DNA of 6,084 nucleotides from Cyclobacteriaceae bacterium. Its GTDB lineage: Bacteria; Bacteroidota; Bacteroidia; Cytophagales; Cyclobacteriaceae. Positions 1-5,743 of this stretch are shown one piece after another (position 1 is the first letter of the stretch; each line of letters opens with the position of its first letter). The notes beneath the pieces were generated by a model. The model was given only the letters and a program-made list of their open reading frames with translations. It had not been told where the DNA came from and made no database searches. The translations under genes and the position numbers were made by a program. The DNA lies in NCBI GenBank assembly GCA_009885605.1, contig VFKK01000034.1, forward strand, positions 1 through 6,084, written 5' to 3'.

Positions 1-2193
1 AGAAATCTCCAATCGCTCACTTTCGATATAGGGAGCTATTCGCTCTCCTTTTGCCAGGGCTTCGGCTTCTTTTTCGGCAGCCTTTTTCTCTTCCTCGGTA
101 TCAAAGTTTTTTAACGCAAAGCCCTCTTTGTTTGCAAACAAATTGATGGCGTTGTCAAAAGCGATAAGCTTTCCTCCGGCACGAACCCATTCCGCCAGTT
201 TTTTCTGAATTGCCTCATTCACCCCTCCTCCAAAAGTAGCAGGCATGATAAGAACGGTGTATTTGCTTAGGTCTAATCTTCCCAAATCCGCAAGATCCAG
301 ATTGGAAAGAGGATAGTTAAGATCCTTTTCGAAAAAGTGCCAGATCTCCCCATAGCTTAGGGAACTCGTACCCGCTCCTCCGACAAGGGCAACTTTCGGC
401 GCCGTGATAACTCGGATATTTGGGGAACCAAAATCTTTGCCCTTATCCACATAGCCACTTTGGGTAGTCTGAAGTGTGATGCCATGCTTGTTTGCAGCCG
501 CAGTTACTTTTTCATCAAAATTGGAGACATACTCATTGCCTCCTTTGGTGATGATCAGGCTACCGGCAGAGAATTTTTTACCCTCTATCTCGAAAGAAAA
601 CTCAGGGTATTTCACCCTGATTCCTGCTTTCAATAACTCGGAAAGGAAAGCTGCGTCACGCGTGCCTTGCCAAGCTGATACGTAAGCAACAGGAGTTTTT
701 CCTGCTTGGTTTGAAGTAAAAGTTGGCTTTGAATAGACTCCTGAGGCATCGTGCCTGCCTTCCAGGGCGTAAGCTTTTATTCCGTAAGCGTAGGGCAAAG
801 CCCAACTCGTGATATCATAAGTGATGCTGTCATTCAAAGTAGGATGAGGTTCGAAAAGCACCTGAGTCAGGACAGATTTTGGCTGATACGCATTGATCAC
901 AATGTCCTGATCTGTAGTGGAAAAGGAAACATTCGTCCCCGATTGATATTCAAAACCCTTTAATCCCGAGCGTACGTCTGCCCTTCCGTATTTGATTCCG
1001 TTTTTATCAAGCAAGTCCAGCAATTTTGCTACCTGCGCAGGGTTGCTGTCACCTTTGATTACAAAGCTTTTGTACTTGCCCTTAGGTTTGGAGGTGTTGT
1101 TTTTGAAATAAGTTGAAAACTCTTCCAACAAGCGTTGTGAGTTTTGGCTGGTCACTTCTGCGGCTGACATCGCTGCGGTGTAATGTCCGGCAATTCGATA
1201 GCTCAGCGTGACCGTATCTCCTACGGAATTGTATCCGCCCCGTCCGGCTCTTCCTCCTCCACCCTGCTCGATGGTCATCCCGATCGCTCCGTTGTACATC
1301 GGATAGGTGTCGCCATAGGATGGATAAAGCAGATCAAATCGCTCCTTGGTGAAGTAAAATCTTCCAGCCTCGTCAAAGTATTTTGCAGTATTTCTTCCGA
1401 AAATATCCTGGAATTCGTGCTGAAATGGTGTCAGCTGCTCATGCAATGGCTCTGCTGCCGGCGCCATGTAAAATGGCTGATCGATTCCCTGCTCATGAAA
1501 ATCCAGGTGAAGCTGAGGCATCCACTTCTGATAGACTTTCAATCTTGCCTGAGATTCGACCTGAACTTGCCAAGCCCAATCACGATTCAAATCGAAAAGA
1601 TAATGGTTGGCACGACCTCCCGGCCATGGCTCATTGTGCTCCACGGACTGCATATCCGGTTGAAGTGTGGTGTTCATTTTCTGGTTGTACCAGTTGGAAT
1701 AACGATCACGGCCGTCAGGATTGATGCAGGGATCTAGGATGATCACCTGATTTTTCAGCCATTCCTGAGATTTTGCATTGGCAGGATTTGCCAGGGTGTA
1801 GAAGGATGAAATCGCCGCTTCCATTCCCACAGATTCATTTCCGTGGACGTTGAAAGACATCCAATTGATCGGAACGGAGGTTGAAGGAGTGCCTTCCATC
1901 ATTCCCGCACGCTTTAGATTGTCCTCCCTGATTTGCTCGATTTTGGCTATGTTTTCCGGGCTTGCGAGGATGGCAATGATCAGCGGACGCTTTTCGTTGG
2001 TTTCCCCGTATTGAATCAGTTTCACATTCGGATTTTGGGAAGCCACATATTCGAAGTAGTCGACCATCCGATGATGTGGAGTGAATCTGTCACCGGGCTT
2101 ATATCCCAGAAACTGCTCCGGGGTTTGGATCTGAGCCCAAGCCGTCAAAGTGACAGAAAGTGTTAAAAGTGTAAGCAGGAAGTACTTTTGCAT
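1..2193 (-). CDS. Secreted M14-family zinc carboxypeptidase-like protein, C-terminus cut by window edge
   Basis: The frame is open for 731 codons from ATG at 2193-2191 to the left edge, so the C-terminus is missing. Residues 1-20 form a Sec-type signal peptide (Lys3, hydrophobic core, cleavage near AWA|Q), so the product is exported. The M14 domain (about 30-340) shows the zinc pair H117 and E120 in NVHGNESVG, an NPDGRDRY segment (159-165), DLNRDW with N203/R204 at the substrate-carboxylate position, a third zinc-ligand candidate H233 in LDFHEQ (H229 is the alternative), and the candidate catalytic Glu E309 in MTIEQGG. Family knowledge predicts zinc-dependent removal of C-terminal residues from peptides. 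Residues about 600-690 (VALVGGAG start, then VLIMPATFGGG) look like a class I glutamine-amidotransferase-like fold, known after M14 domains in Bacteroidota; catalysis there is unlikely. A charged Lys/Glu/Ala-rich helix follows at 700-718. M14 assignment is sure; substrate is unknown. Confidence 0.93.
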   Translation of the reverse strand, partial: MQKYFLLTLLTLSVTLTAWAQIQTPEQFLGYKPGDRFTPHHRMVDYFEYVASQNPNVKLIQYGETNEKRPLIIAILASPENIAKIEQIREDNLKRAGMMEGTPSTSVPINWMSFNVHGNESVGMEAAISSFYTLANPANAKSQEWLKNQVIILDPCINPDGRDRYSNWYNQKMNTTLQPDMQSVEHNEPWPGGRANHYLFDLNRDWAWQVQVESQARLKVYQKWMPQLHLDFHEQGIDQPFYMAPAAEPLHEQLTPFQHEFQDIFGRNTAKYFDEAGRFYFTKERFDLLYPSYGDTYPMYNGAIGMTIEQGGGGRAGRGGYNSVGDTVTLSYRIAGHYTAAMSAAEVTSQNSQRLLEEFSTYFKNNTSKPKGKYKSFVIKGDSNPAQVAKLLDLLDKNGIKYGRADVRSGLKGFEYQSGTNVSFSTTDQDIVINAYQPKSVLTQVLFEPHPTLNDSITYDITSWALPYAYGIKAYALEGRHDASGVYSKPTFTSNQAGKTPVAYVSAWQGTRDAAFLSELLKAGIRVKYPEFSFEIEGKKFSAGSLIITKGGNEYVSNFDEKVTAAANKHGITLQTTQSGYVDKGKDFGSPNIRVITAPKVALVGGAGTSSLSYGEIWHFFEKDLNYPLSNLDLADLGRLDLSKYTVLIMPATFGGGVNEAIQKKLAEWVRAGGKLIAFDNAINLFANKEGFALKNFDTEEEKKAAEKEAEALAKGERIAPYIESERLEIS

Positions 2194-2620
2194 ATTGAAT
2201 TTTTTGTACAGGGCGGGAAGTTAACGGGTTTTGGTTTTTGGAGAAGTACCAATCAGAAAAAAGTGGGAAGATCAAATAGAGATTTTTTTTTGGGAAGAAG
2301 GTTAATCAAAAAAACAGATCGATATTGTTTCCTTCCTCGTAAGTTTTACCATTAAAATCGTAAATCTGATTTACGATTTTAATGGTAAACGGTAGAAAAA
2401 ATTTTCTCCTTAACTCAGGAATATCCTTCCATTTTTTCTGCTGTGGGCCTTTTACTGCCAAAAAGAGAAAATACCTTTCTCGACAAATCCTGAATTGGAG
2501 AAATAAACTTTTGCCCTTGATTTGCAGAATCAACCTGGGATTTCCCTTTTCTTAAAAAGGAAAGGGGTCTGAGGGAGTTTTTGAAATTTTGATTTCAGCA
2601 TCGGCTGCAATCAAAAAAAT
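2194..2620. other. Intergenic region upstream of the M14 gene
   Basis: No convincing gene lies here. The stretch contains a perfect 45-bp palindrome (2345-2389), and a GC-poor hairpin region at 2544-2566 (CCCTTT pairing with AAAGGG) followed by a G-rich tail, GGGGTCTGAGGGAG. Such hairpins followed by G-rich tails recur between genes in Bacteroidota, but that is from memory. A 75-codon minus-strand frame (2533-2306) is open across the palindrome; I do not regard it as an established gene. No clear Bacteroidota promoter (TTTG with TAnnTTTG) was found before the M14 start; only an A-rich stretch precedes its ATG. Confidence 0.6.
2345..2389. repeat. Perfect 45-bp palindrome (22-bp arms, 1-nt centre)
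   Basis: The left arm 2345-2366 (starts TTTACCATTAAAATCG) and right arm 2368-2389 are exact reverse complements around a single T at 2367. Pairing breaks immediately outside both arms. It lies about 150-195 bp upstream of the M14 start codon. There is no T-run directly after either arm, so it is not a standard terminator. It could extrude as a cruciform, or be a repeat-family member or binding site; its function is not known. Confidence 0.9.
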
Positions 2621-2633
2621 CCGAGGTTCTCGG
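2613..2633 (-). terminator. Rho-independent terminator following the detached tRNA 3' end
   Basis: Read on the minus strand, CCGAG (2633-2629) pairs with CTCGG (2625-2621) across a 3-nt loop, followed by A and seven Ts (2619-2613). It starts just 5 nt downstream of the detached tRNA 3'-end copy (2638-2667) in the tRNA reading direction. That is where a tRNA terminator is expected, and it suggests the spot once ended a complete tRNA transcript. Confidence 0.6.
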
Positions 2634-2637
2634 GTCT

Positions 2638-2667
2638 TTTTCCGTAGGACCAAGGGGATTCGAACTC
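2638..2667 (-). repeat. Detached tRNA-Val 3'-end copy (attR-like direct repeat)
   Basis: Thirty bases match 5744-5773 in the same orientation at 26 positions; the differences are at 2646, 2652, 2654 and 2666. The match covers the T-loop (GGATTCGAA on the plus strand), the 3' T-stem, the 3' acceptor strand and seven bases beyond the tRNA end, and stops within the T-arm. There is no D-arm or anticodon arm to the right. A lone tRNA 3' end is the usual trace left at the far side of an element integrated by a tyrosine recombinase at a tRNA gene. The imperfect match implies age, or a related but different tRNA donor. Confidence 0.6.
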
Positions 2668-2670
2668 TTT

Positions 2671-2746
2671 TTATTCATATACACAAAAATTGCCTTAAAG
2701 AGCTTGTATTTAGGTATTTTAAGGCATTAATTTCTGTTATGAATAA
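2671..2746. repeat. 76-nt nested inverted repeat next to the tRNA fragment
   Basis: TTATTCATA (2671-2679) is an exact inverted repeat of 2738-2746, and TGCCTTAAA (2691-2699) of 2718-2726. The two joining segments are 11 nt each and partly pair (ACA with TGT, AAA with TTT) if one base at 2680 bulges. The whole folds into one long hairpin with an 18-nt loop. It begins 4 nt from the tRNA 3'-end copy. It could be a structured site of the old element, a small non-autonomous repeat or a transcript end; no T-run supports a terminator. Confidence 0.75.
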
Positions 2747-2776
2747 ATATGAGCAAACATAACTTAAATAAATATG

Positions 2777-2789
2777 CACCCCAATTTGC
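2777..2789 (+). repeat. 13-bp direct repeat, left copy
   Basis: CACCCCAATTTGC occurs here and again at 5676-5688 in the same orientation. Both copies lie just inside the putative element, 109 bp from the left tRNA repeat and 55 bp from the right one. GC-containing 13-mers repeated by chance in 6 kb are uncommon. It could be part of a recombinase-binding site or the trace of a duplication. Confidence 0.5.
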
Positions 2790-3095
2790 TTAGCGTTTAC
2801 TGACCTTTCGGAACTCACAGATGATGACTAGAATCTATTGCCCAAATCGTAGATCCCGAAAGAGTTTCATGCTGCATTGAACTCCTGGGAGATAGGGGAA
2901 AGAGTAATAATGGGTGAAGGTGTTAACCAGGTTATCAGCAGGAAGACCAAGTTTAGATTGAAGGAACAATAGAAAGCACTTCAATCCCTTGCGGTAATAG
3001 CCGGGATGATACCTAAGAACGCACCGGAACCGGTCGCCCCAGTCCAACAGATCACGATTTACAATCAAATCAACAAATATATTGAGGAGAGATAG
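2790..3095 (+). pseudogene. Decayed coding region of unknown function
   Basis: In one plus frame the translation looks protein-like but is broken by TAG at 2829-2831, 2850-2852 and 2970-2972 before a final TAG at 3093-3095. Readable stretches include IPKEFHAALNSWEIGERV (2853-2906), VNQVISRKTKFRLKEQ just before the 2970 stop, and a Pro-rich tail (PEPVAPVQQ) followed by TIYNQINKYIEER. A possible start, ATG at 2749 (MSKHNLNKYAPQFA, then TAG at 2791), is in another frame, so a frameshift would also be needed. The region is visibly less AT-rich than its flanks, which supports former coding. I do not recognise the family. A 77-codon open frame on the opposite strand (3068-2835) has a less natural, Cys/Phe/Tyr-rich composition and is judged a shadow. 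Confidence 0.4.
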
Positions 3096-3683
3096 TCAAG
3101 AAATGCCGATTTAATTATCTCACTAAAAAAAGGTAAACTAAAATTTTTTCACGATTTGATTAATGACCACTTCTAAAAATCACTAACTCTTCTATTCCAT
3201 TTAGAGCCAAATCTGGGTTTTTGGAAAATTCGATCTATTGAGTACACGAGCAGACGAAGAATTTCTCAATTACCAACTCTGAAAAACCTGTCAAAACACC
3301 ACATTGATATATGATCGGACAAGAGTAGAACGATTAAAGCAGGGTATTGAGAGAGTACATCAACTACCATTGCAAATCAGAACTTGGGAAAACTACAGAT
3401 TCAAAAATACATCCAAGGGCAACCGTTTGAGCCAGCCCCAAGAGGATAGGAACCTATTACCCCTAAAGATGACTGACTCGGTGGCGAAGGGGCCAAATCG
3501 AAAATTCTAATTTTTCTGTTCTTTTAAGATTTAGTCGGACGGCAGTAATAATTATTCATAACAATCTGCCTATTAGGGTTTTGAAATTAAAAAAACTTTT
3601 TTTAATTTTCACTAAGATCAAGTTTTTGAATAATTGATTTTCGAATTTTTTATTAAAATTTTGTATACTAAAATCATAAAATC
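3096..3683. other. AT-rich region with possible further gene remnant
   Basis: No intact gene is evident. The plus frame used by the preceding pseudogene continues with stops at 3174, 3312, 3348, 3447 and 3474. It becomes protein-like again at 3351-3506, with ANQNLGKLQIQKYIQGQPFE followed by PAPRG, a stop, then EPITPKDD, a stop and LGGEGAKSK. This may be the tail of the same or another lost gene. A different frame gives a 68-codon open frame at 3304-3510 that looks like a shadow. An AT-only perfect inverted repeat lies at 3584-3608, and GGCAG/CTGCC at 3541-3545 and 3566-3570. The last 75 bases before the lipoprotein gene are extremely AT-rich and include TATACT at 3664-3669, a possible -10-like site without a convincing partner. 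Confidence 0.35.
3584..3608. repeat. AT-only perfect inverted repeat
   Basis: AAATTAAAAAAA (3584-3595) is the exact reverse complement of 3597-3608 around a single C. It is weak thermodynamically, and its placement 75 bp before the lipoprotein start allows a role in promoter bending or nothing at all. Confidence 0.5.
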
Positions 3684-4277
3684 ATGAAACATTATTTTCT
3701 AGGCGGAATAGAAGTACGCCAATTAAACACATTAAGTATTTTGTTGATTTCCCTTCTTCTAATCGCATGTACCACCGAGGAAATTCCGAGAGAAGATATG
3801 GAAGAGCTTGCCATTGAGATTCCTTTAGTTTGGGAATCTAATGGTTCTACTTCACCAAATAATAGAGTGGAGATAAATGTGGTTCCTTTTAATGTAGTTG
3901 CTCCGGTAGCCTATTGCGCGGGTGAGAATATTCGGCTTTATGGAACCATTGAAAACAAAGTTAATAGAATTGTAGACGGAAATGGAGTAGTGCATTTATC
4001 CCGACATTGGACCATCAAAGGTTTAGCTGGAGAAGGATGGAACGGAGCTCCTACTGGTACTAATTATGACATTGTGGGTGGGGCCGAAATGTTTGTGATT
4101 ATAAATCCAGGTCCATTTCCATCTACTCCAGCGAACAGCGGTAAATTATTCATTCACCATGGAACATTAGTATTGGTAAATACTGACACTGGTGAAAGAT
4201 TAGTACTCAAGCACGTGATAAATAAAAATCCCGGGACAGGGGAAGTTACCAGCATGTGGCTATGTATGGGTAAATAA
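3684..4277 (+). CDS. Predicted surface lipoprotein of unknown function
   Basis: The 197-residue product begins with a lipoprotein signal: basic Arg12, hydrophobic segment 15-28 and lipobox LIAC with Cys29 as the lipidation site. The acidic run after Cys29 (TTEEIPREDMEE) resembles the Bacteroidota signal for export to the outer face of the outer membrane, so surface exposure is inferred. The mature part is predicted mostly beta, with a YCAGENIRLYG segment around Cys78, a GNGVVHLSRHWTIKG segment (99-113), a TGTNYDIVGG segment (124-133) and a C-terminal MWLCMGK. Cys78 and Cys194 could form a disulfide. The CxGE...G...H...G...TG..Y spacing recalls an uncharacterised secreted family seen in many bacteria, but this is recollection, not a search. 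It is the only intact plus-strand gene between the tRNA repeats; upstream is AT-rich DNA and the IS begins 23 bp after its stop. ATG 3684 is the only ATG before the signal. Confidence 0.85.
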   Translation: MKHYFLGGIEVRQLNTLSILLISLLLIACTTEEIPREDMEELAIEIPLVWESNGSTSPNNRVEINVVPFNVVAPVAYCAGENIRLYGTIENKVNRIVDGNGVVHLSRHWTIKGLAGEGWNGAPTGTNYDIVGGAEMFVIINPGPFPSTPANSGKLFIHHGTLVLVNTDTGERLVLKHVINKNPGTGEVTSMWLCMGK

Positions 4278-4300
4278 TCAAACAAAATTCAAAACTTATC

Positions 4301-4328
4301 TGACCCGTTCTAAAATAGATTGATAGGT
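4301..4328 (+). repeat. IS3 terminal inverted repeat, left
   Basis: Starts TGACCCGTTC and matches the complement of 5597-5624 at 19 of 28 positions. It defines the end of the element downstream of orfB. Confidence 0.75.
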
Positions 4329-4346
4329 TTAAGATAGTAAAATTAG

Positions 4347-4375
4347 CCGAGGAAGATTTTCTTCCTCGGTTTTTT
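4347..4375 (+). terminator. Plus-strand terminator inside the IS3 orfB tail
   Basis: CCGAGGAAGA (4347-4356) pairs perfectly with TCTTCCTCGG (4360-4369) across three Ts, followed by six Ts (4370-4375). On the minus strand the same bases encode TEEENLPR at the end of orfB. It is 70 bp after the lipoprotein stop and is the first terminator on that strand, so it probably ends the lipoprotein transcript; its usual role would be to shield the IS from outside transcription. Confidence 0.75.
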
Positions 4376-5176
4376 GATGGATTTCATTTGGGGTTTTCAT
4401 ATTGAGACTTAGGTGAGGTCTTTCATGGTTGAAAATTTAGATGGATTCTCTAATTAAGCATTCTAATTCTTTTCCTGTGTTACAGGTTTCAATCAAGAAT
4501 TCTTGTTTTAAAATTCCATTGATTCGCTCTGCCAGCGCATTTTGATAGCAATCATAGCCATCAGTCATCGATGGCTTTATTTGGCCGGAGGTTAATTTTT
4601 CTTGATATAATGCAGAACAATACTGGAGTCCCCGATCAGAGTGATGGATAAGCGGCCAGGTTGTTTTTCTGTTTTTCATAGCCATCTGAAGTGCCTTGAC
4701 CACATTTTCTGCTCTCATATCATTACTGAGCTGATACCTCATAATTTTTCGGGTGAAAGCATCGGTGACCAAGCTCAGGTAGTGCGTACGCTCTTTGCTT
4801 CTCACATAAGTGATATCACAAACGAAGACTTCCTCCATTCTTGAAAGCAATAGATCCCTGAGTAAATTTGGATGCTTTTTCAGCCAATGCTTGGAATGAG
4901 TTGTCTTAATATAGCTTTATAATGGCCTAATCAGTATTTTTTCTTCTCTGAGATAGTCGAAAAGGGCATATCTATCCAACTTCACTCCAAGTCGTTCAAA
5001 CTGATCAGCTAAGAAATGATACAGCTTTCTGGTTTCCAAACGGGGCATTCTCATCCGCTTCGCTACAATCAAGGGCCTTATCTTAGAGAGCTCTTCCTGT
5101 CGCTGTATTGCCCATTGTTTGCCTTGGTACAAGGCCTGGCGACTAATCCCAAACACCCTACATGACCCGGAGATAA

Positions 5177-5584
5177 TTATTTGTCTCTCTTGGTTGAGGC
5201 GCCAGACGGTTTAAGAGAAAACTTTTTTCGAATGCCTGTGCCATACTGTTGATCGGAGATGTCAATCATTTTGTTAAGAATCAGATTCTTTAACCGTTCA
5301 TCTTCCAGCTCTCGCTCCAATCGTTTGATCTTCTGAGCCGGAGTTTCTTCAGATTTTGAGGGACTCATAGCATGGTGGTTTGGTCTAGACCAATCTAAAC
5401 TACCATGTTTTCGCAACCAGACCAAGACCGTTGATCTTCCTTGAATGCCATAGATCCGCTGGGCTTGTTTGTAGGTCATCTCGCCCTTTTCTATTCTGGA
5501 AACCAAAGTCAATTTAAAGCCCAGGTTGTAATCCCGATGCGAACGTTTTTCCCCATTAGTATCTGGGGTGAGTTCTTTTTCCAT
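5177..5584 (-). CDS. IS3 transposase orfA
   Basis: This 135-residue protein supplies DNA binding for IS3 transposition and the N-terminus of the OrfAB transposase. Residues about 18-60 form a helix-turn-helix (YNLGFKLTLVSRIEKG, then TYKQAQRIYGI and STVLVWLRKHG), and 84-112 form a heptad-rich coiled coil (KIKRLERELEDERL) typical of the OrfA leucine zipper. ATG at 5584-5582 is chosen because it lies just inside the right inverted repeat and gives the usual OrfA length; a TTG start at 5605 would lie within the repeat. The slippery heptamer at 5228-5222 falls at Arg119-Lys120-Lys121. The frame is intact, but the frameshifted product is blocked, so OrfA alone might act only as a repressor of related elements. 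Confidence 0.87.
   Translation of the reverse strand: MEKELTPDTNGEKRSHRDYNLGFKLTLVSRIEKGEMTYKQAQRIYGIQGRSTVLVWLRKHGSLDWSRPNHHAMSPSKSEETPAQKIKRLERELEDERLKNLILNKMIDISDQQYGTGIRKKFSLKPSGASTKRDK
5222..5228 (-). promoter_or_regulatory. Programmed -1 frameshift heptamer (A AAA AAG)
   Basis: In the orfA frame the minus strand reads cgA AAA AAG, the classic IS3 slippery site. Slipping by -1 enters the orfB frame but meets TAA at 5211-5213 three codons after the shifted site. No second slippery sequence is seen before the orfA stop at 5177. Confidence 0.8.
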
Positions 5585-5596
5585 AATAAGTCGATT

Positions 5597-5624
5597 AGGT
5601 GTCAACTTATTTCAGGACGTGACA
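5597..5624 (-). repeat. IS3 terminal inverted repeat, right
   Basis: Read inward on the minus strand it begins TGTCACGTCCTGAAATAA. It overlaps the region just upstream of the orfA start, where the IS promoter would be expected. Confidence 0.75.
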
Positions 5625-5675
5625 CTTTGGATACCTGGATTAATGATTGTCAACTTCTTGTAAACAAATAATCAA

Positions 5676-5688
5676 CACCCCAATTTGC
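5676..5688 (+). repeat. 13-bp direct repeat, right copy
   Basis: Exact copy of 2777-2789 (CACCCCAATTTGC), 51 bp beyond the IS end and 55 bp before the intact tRNA's shared 3'-end repeat. Confidence 0.5.
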
Positions 5689-5700
5689 ACCGATCTATAA

Positions 5701-5741
5701 AATAAAAAACCTAACTTACAATATTTCAGTGAGTTAGGTTT
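5701..5741 (-). terminator. Rho-independent terminator of tRNA-Val
   Basis: AAACCTAACT (5707-5716) pairs with AGTTAGGTTT (5732-5741); the stem extends three more pairs with one G-T wobble around a 9-nt loop. On the minus strand the stem runs into TTTTTTATT. It lies 10 nt after the tRNA 3' end and differs from the terminator at 2613-2633, as expected if it came with the inserted element. Confidence 0.8.
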
Positions 5742-5743
5742 AA

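Larger units (their letters stand above)
4329..5228 (-). pseudogene. IS3 transposase orfB (DDE integrase domain), three nonsense codons
   Basis: OrfB is normally made only as an OrfAB fusion through a -1 frameshift and performs IS strand transfer. From the slippery site the -1 frame reads KKVFS, TAA (5211-5213), then TVWRLNQERQ and an HTH_21-like segment with CRVFGISRQALYQ, TAA (4917-4919) after KILIRPL, then SYIKTTHSKHWLKKHPNLL and the rve integrase core. The core ends at TAA (4437-4439) after LIRESI, and the expected C-terminus IFNHERPHLSLNMKTPNEIH follows in frame to a true stop at 4329-4331. The DDE residues survive: D in CDITYV (4815-4817), D in HHSDRG (4635-4637) and E in NALAER (4527-4529), with 35 residues between the last two. 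All three stops share one frame, so decay is by point mutation, not indels. Fragments opened by internal starts would lack a full domain set. Confidence 0.88.
4301..5624 (-). mobile_element. IS3-family insertion sequence (1,324 bp), inactivated
   Basis: Two transposase frames in the orfA/orfB arrangement lie between imperfect terminal inverted repeats: 4301-4328 (TGACCCGTTCTAAAATAG) and 5624-5597 read on the minus strand (TGTCACGTCCTGAAATAA), identical at 19 of 28 positions and both starting TG. A slippery A AAA AAG heptamer, the DD(35)E triad and an N-terminal helix-turn-helix all fit IS3. No 3-5 bp target duplication is present: the flanks are ATC on the left and CTT on the right. Three in-frame stops in orfB make it non-functional. 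It sits 23 bp downstream of the lipoprotein stop. Confidence 0.88.

Noticed and set aside
1183..1737. 184-codon plus-strand frame and others between 476 and 2166
   Set aside because: All lie antisense to the uninterrupted M14 gene, whose motifs and signal peptide are clear.
2306..2533. 75-codon minus-strand frame upstream of the M14 gene
   Set aside because: It spans the perfect palindrome, has no recognisable domain and no supporting start context. Kept only as a remark, although its last part (QIYDFNGKTYEEGNNIDLFF) is not implausible as protein.
2835..3068. 77-codon minus-strand frame
   Set aside because: Its composition is rich in Cys, Phe, Tyr and Arg without a pattern, and the opposite strand gives more natural protein segments. 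Treated as a shadow of the plus-strand pseudogene.
3304..3510. 68-codon plus-strand frame
   Set aside because: No recognisable domain or supporting start context; another frame over the same bases reads more like protein, though broken. No evidence that it is translated.
3540..3683. Promoter for the lipoprotein gene
   Set aside because: TATACT at 3664-3669 has no convincing upstream partner, and no clean TAnnTTTG element with TTTG at the right spacing was found in this very AT-rich stretch.
4641..4844. Plus-strand frame inside the IS, and a similar one at 5441-5671
   Set aside because: Antisense shadows of the transposase frames.
5605..5605. TTG at 5605 as the orfA start
   Set aside because: It would place the start codon within the terminal inverted repeat; ATG at 5584 gives the usual OrfA length.
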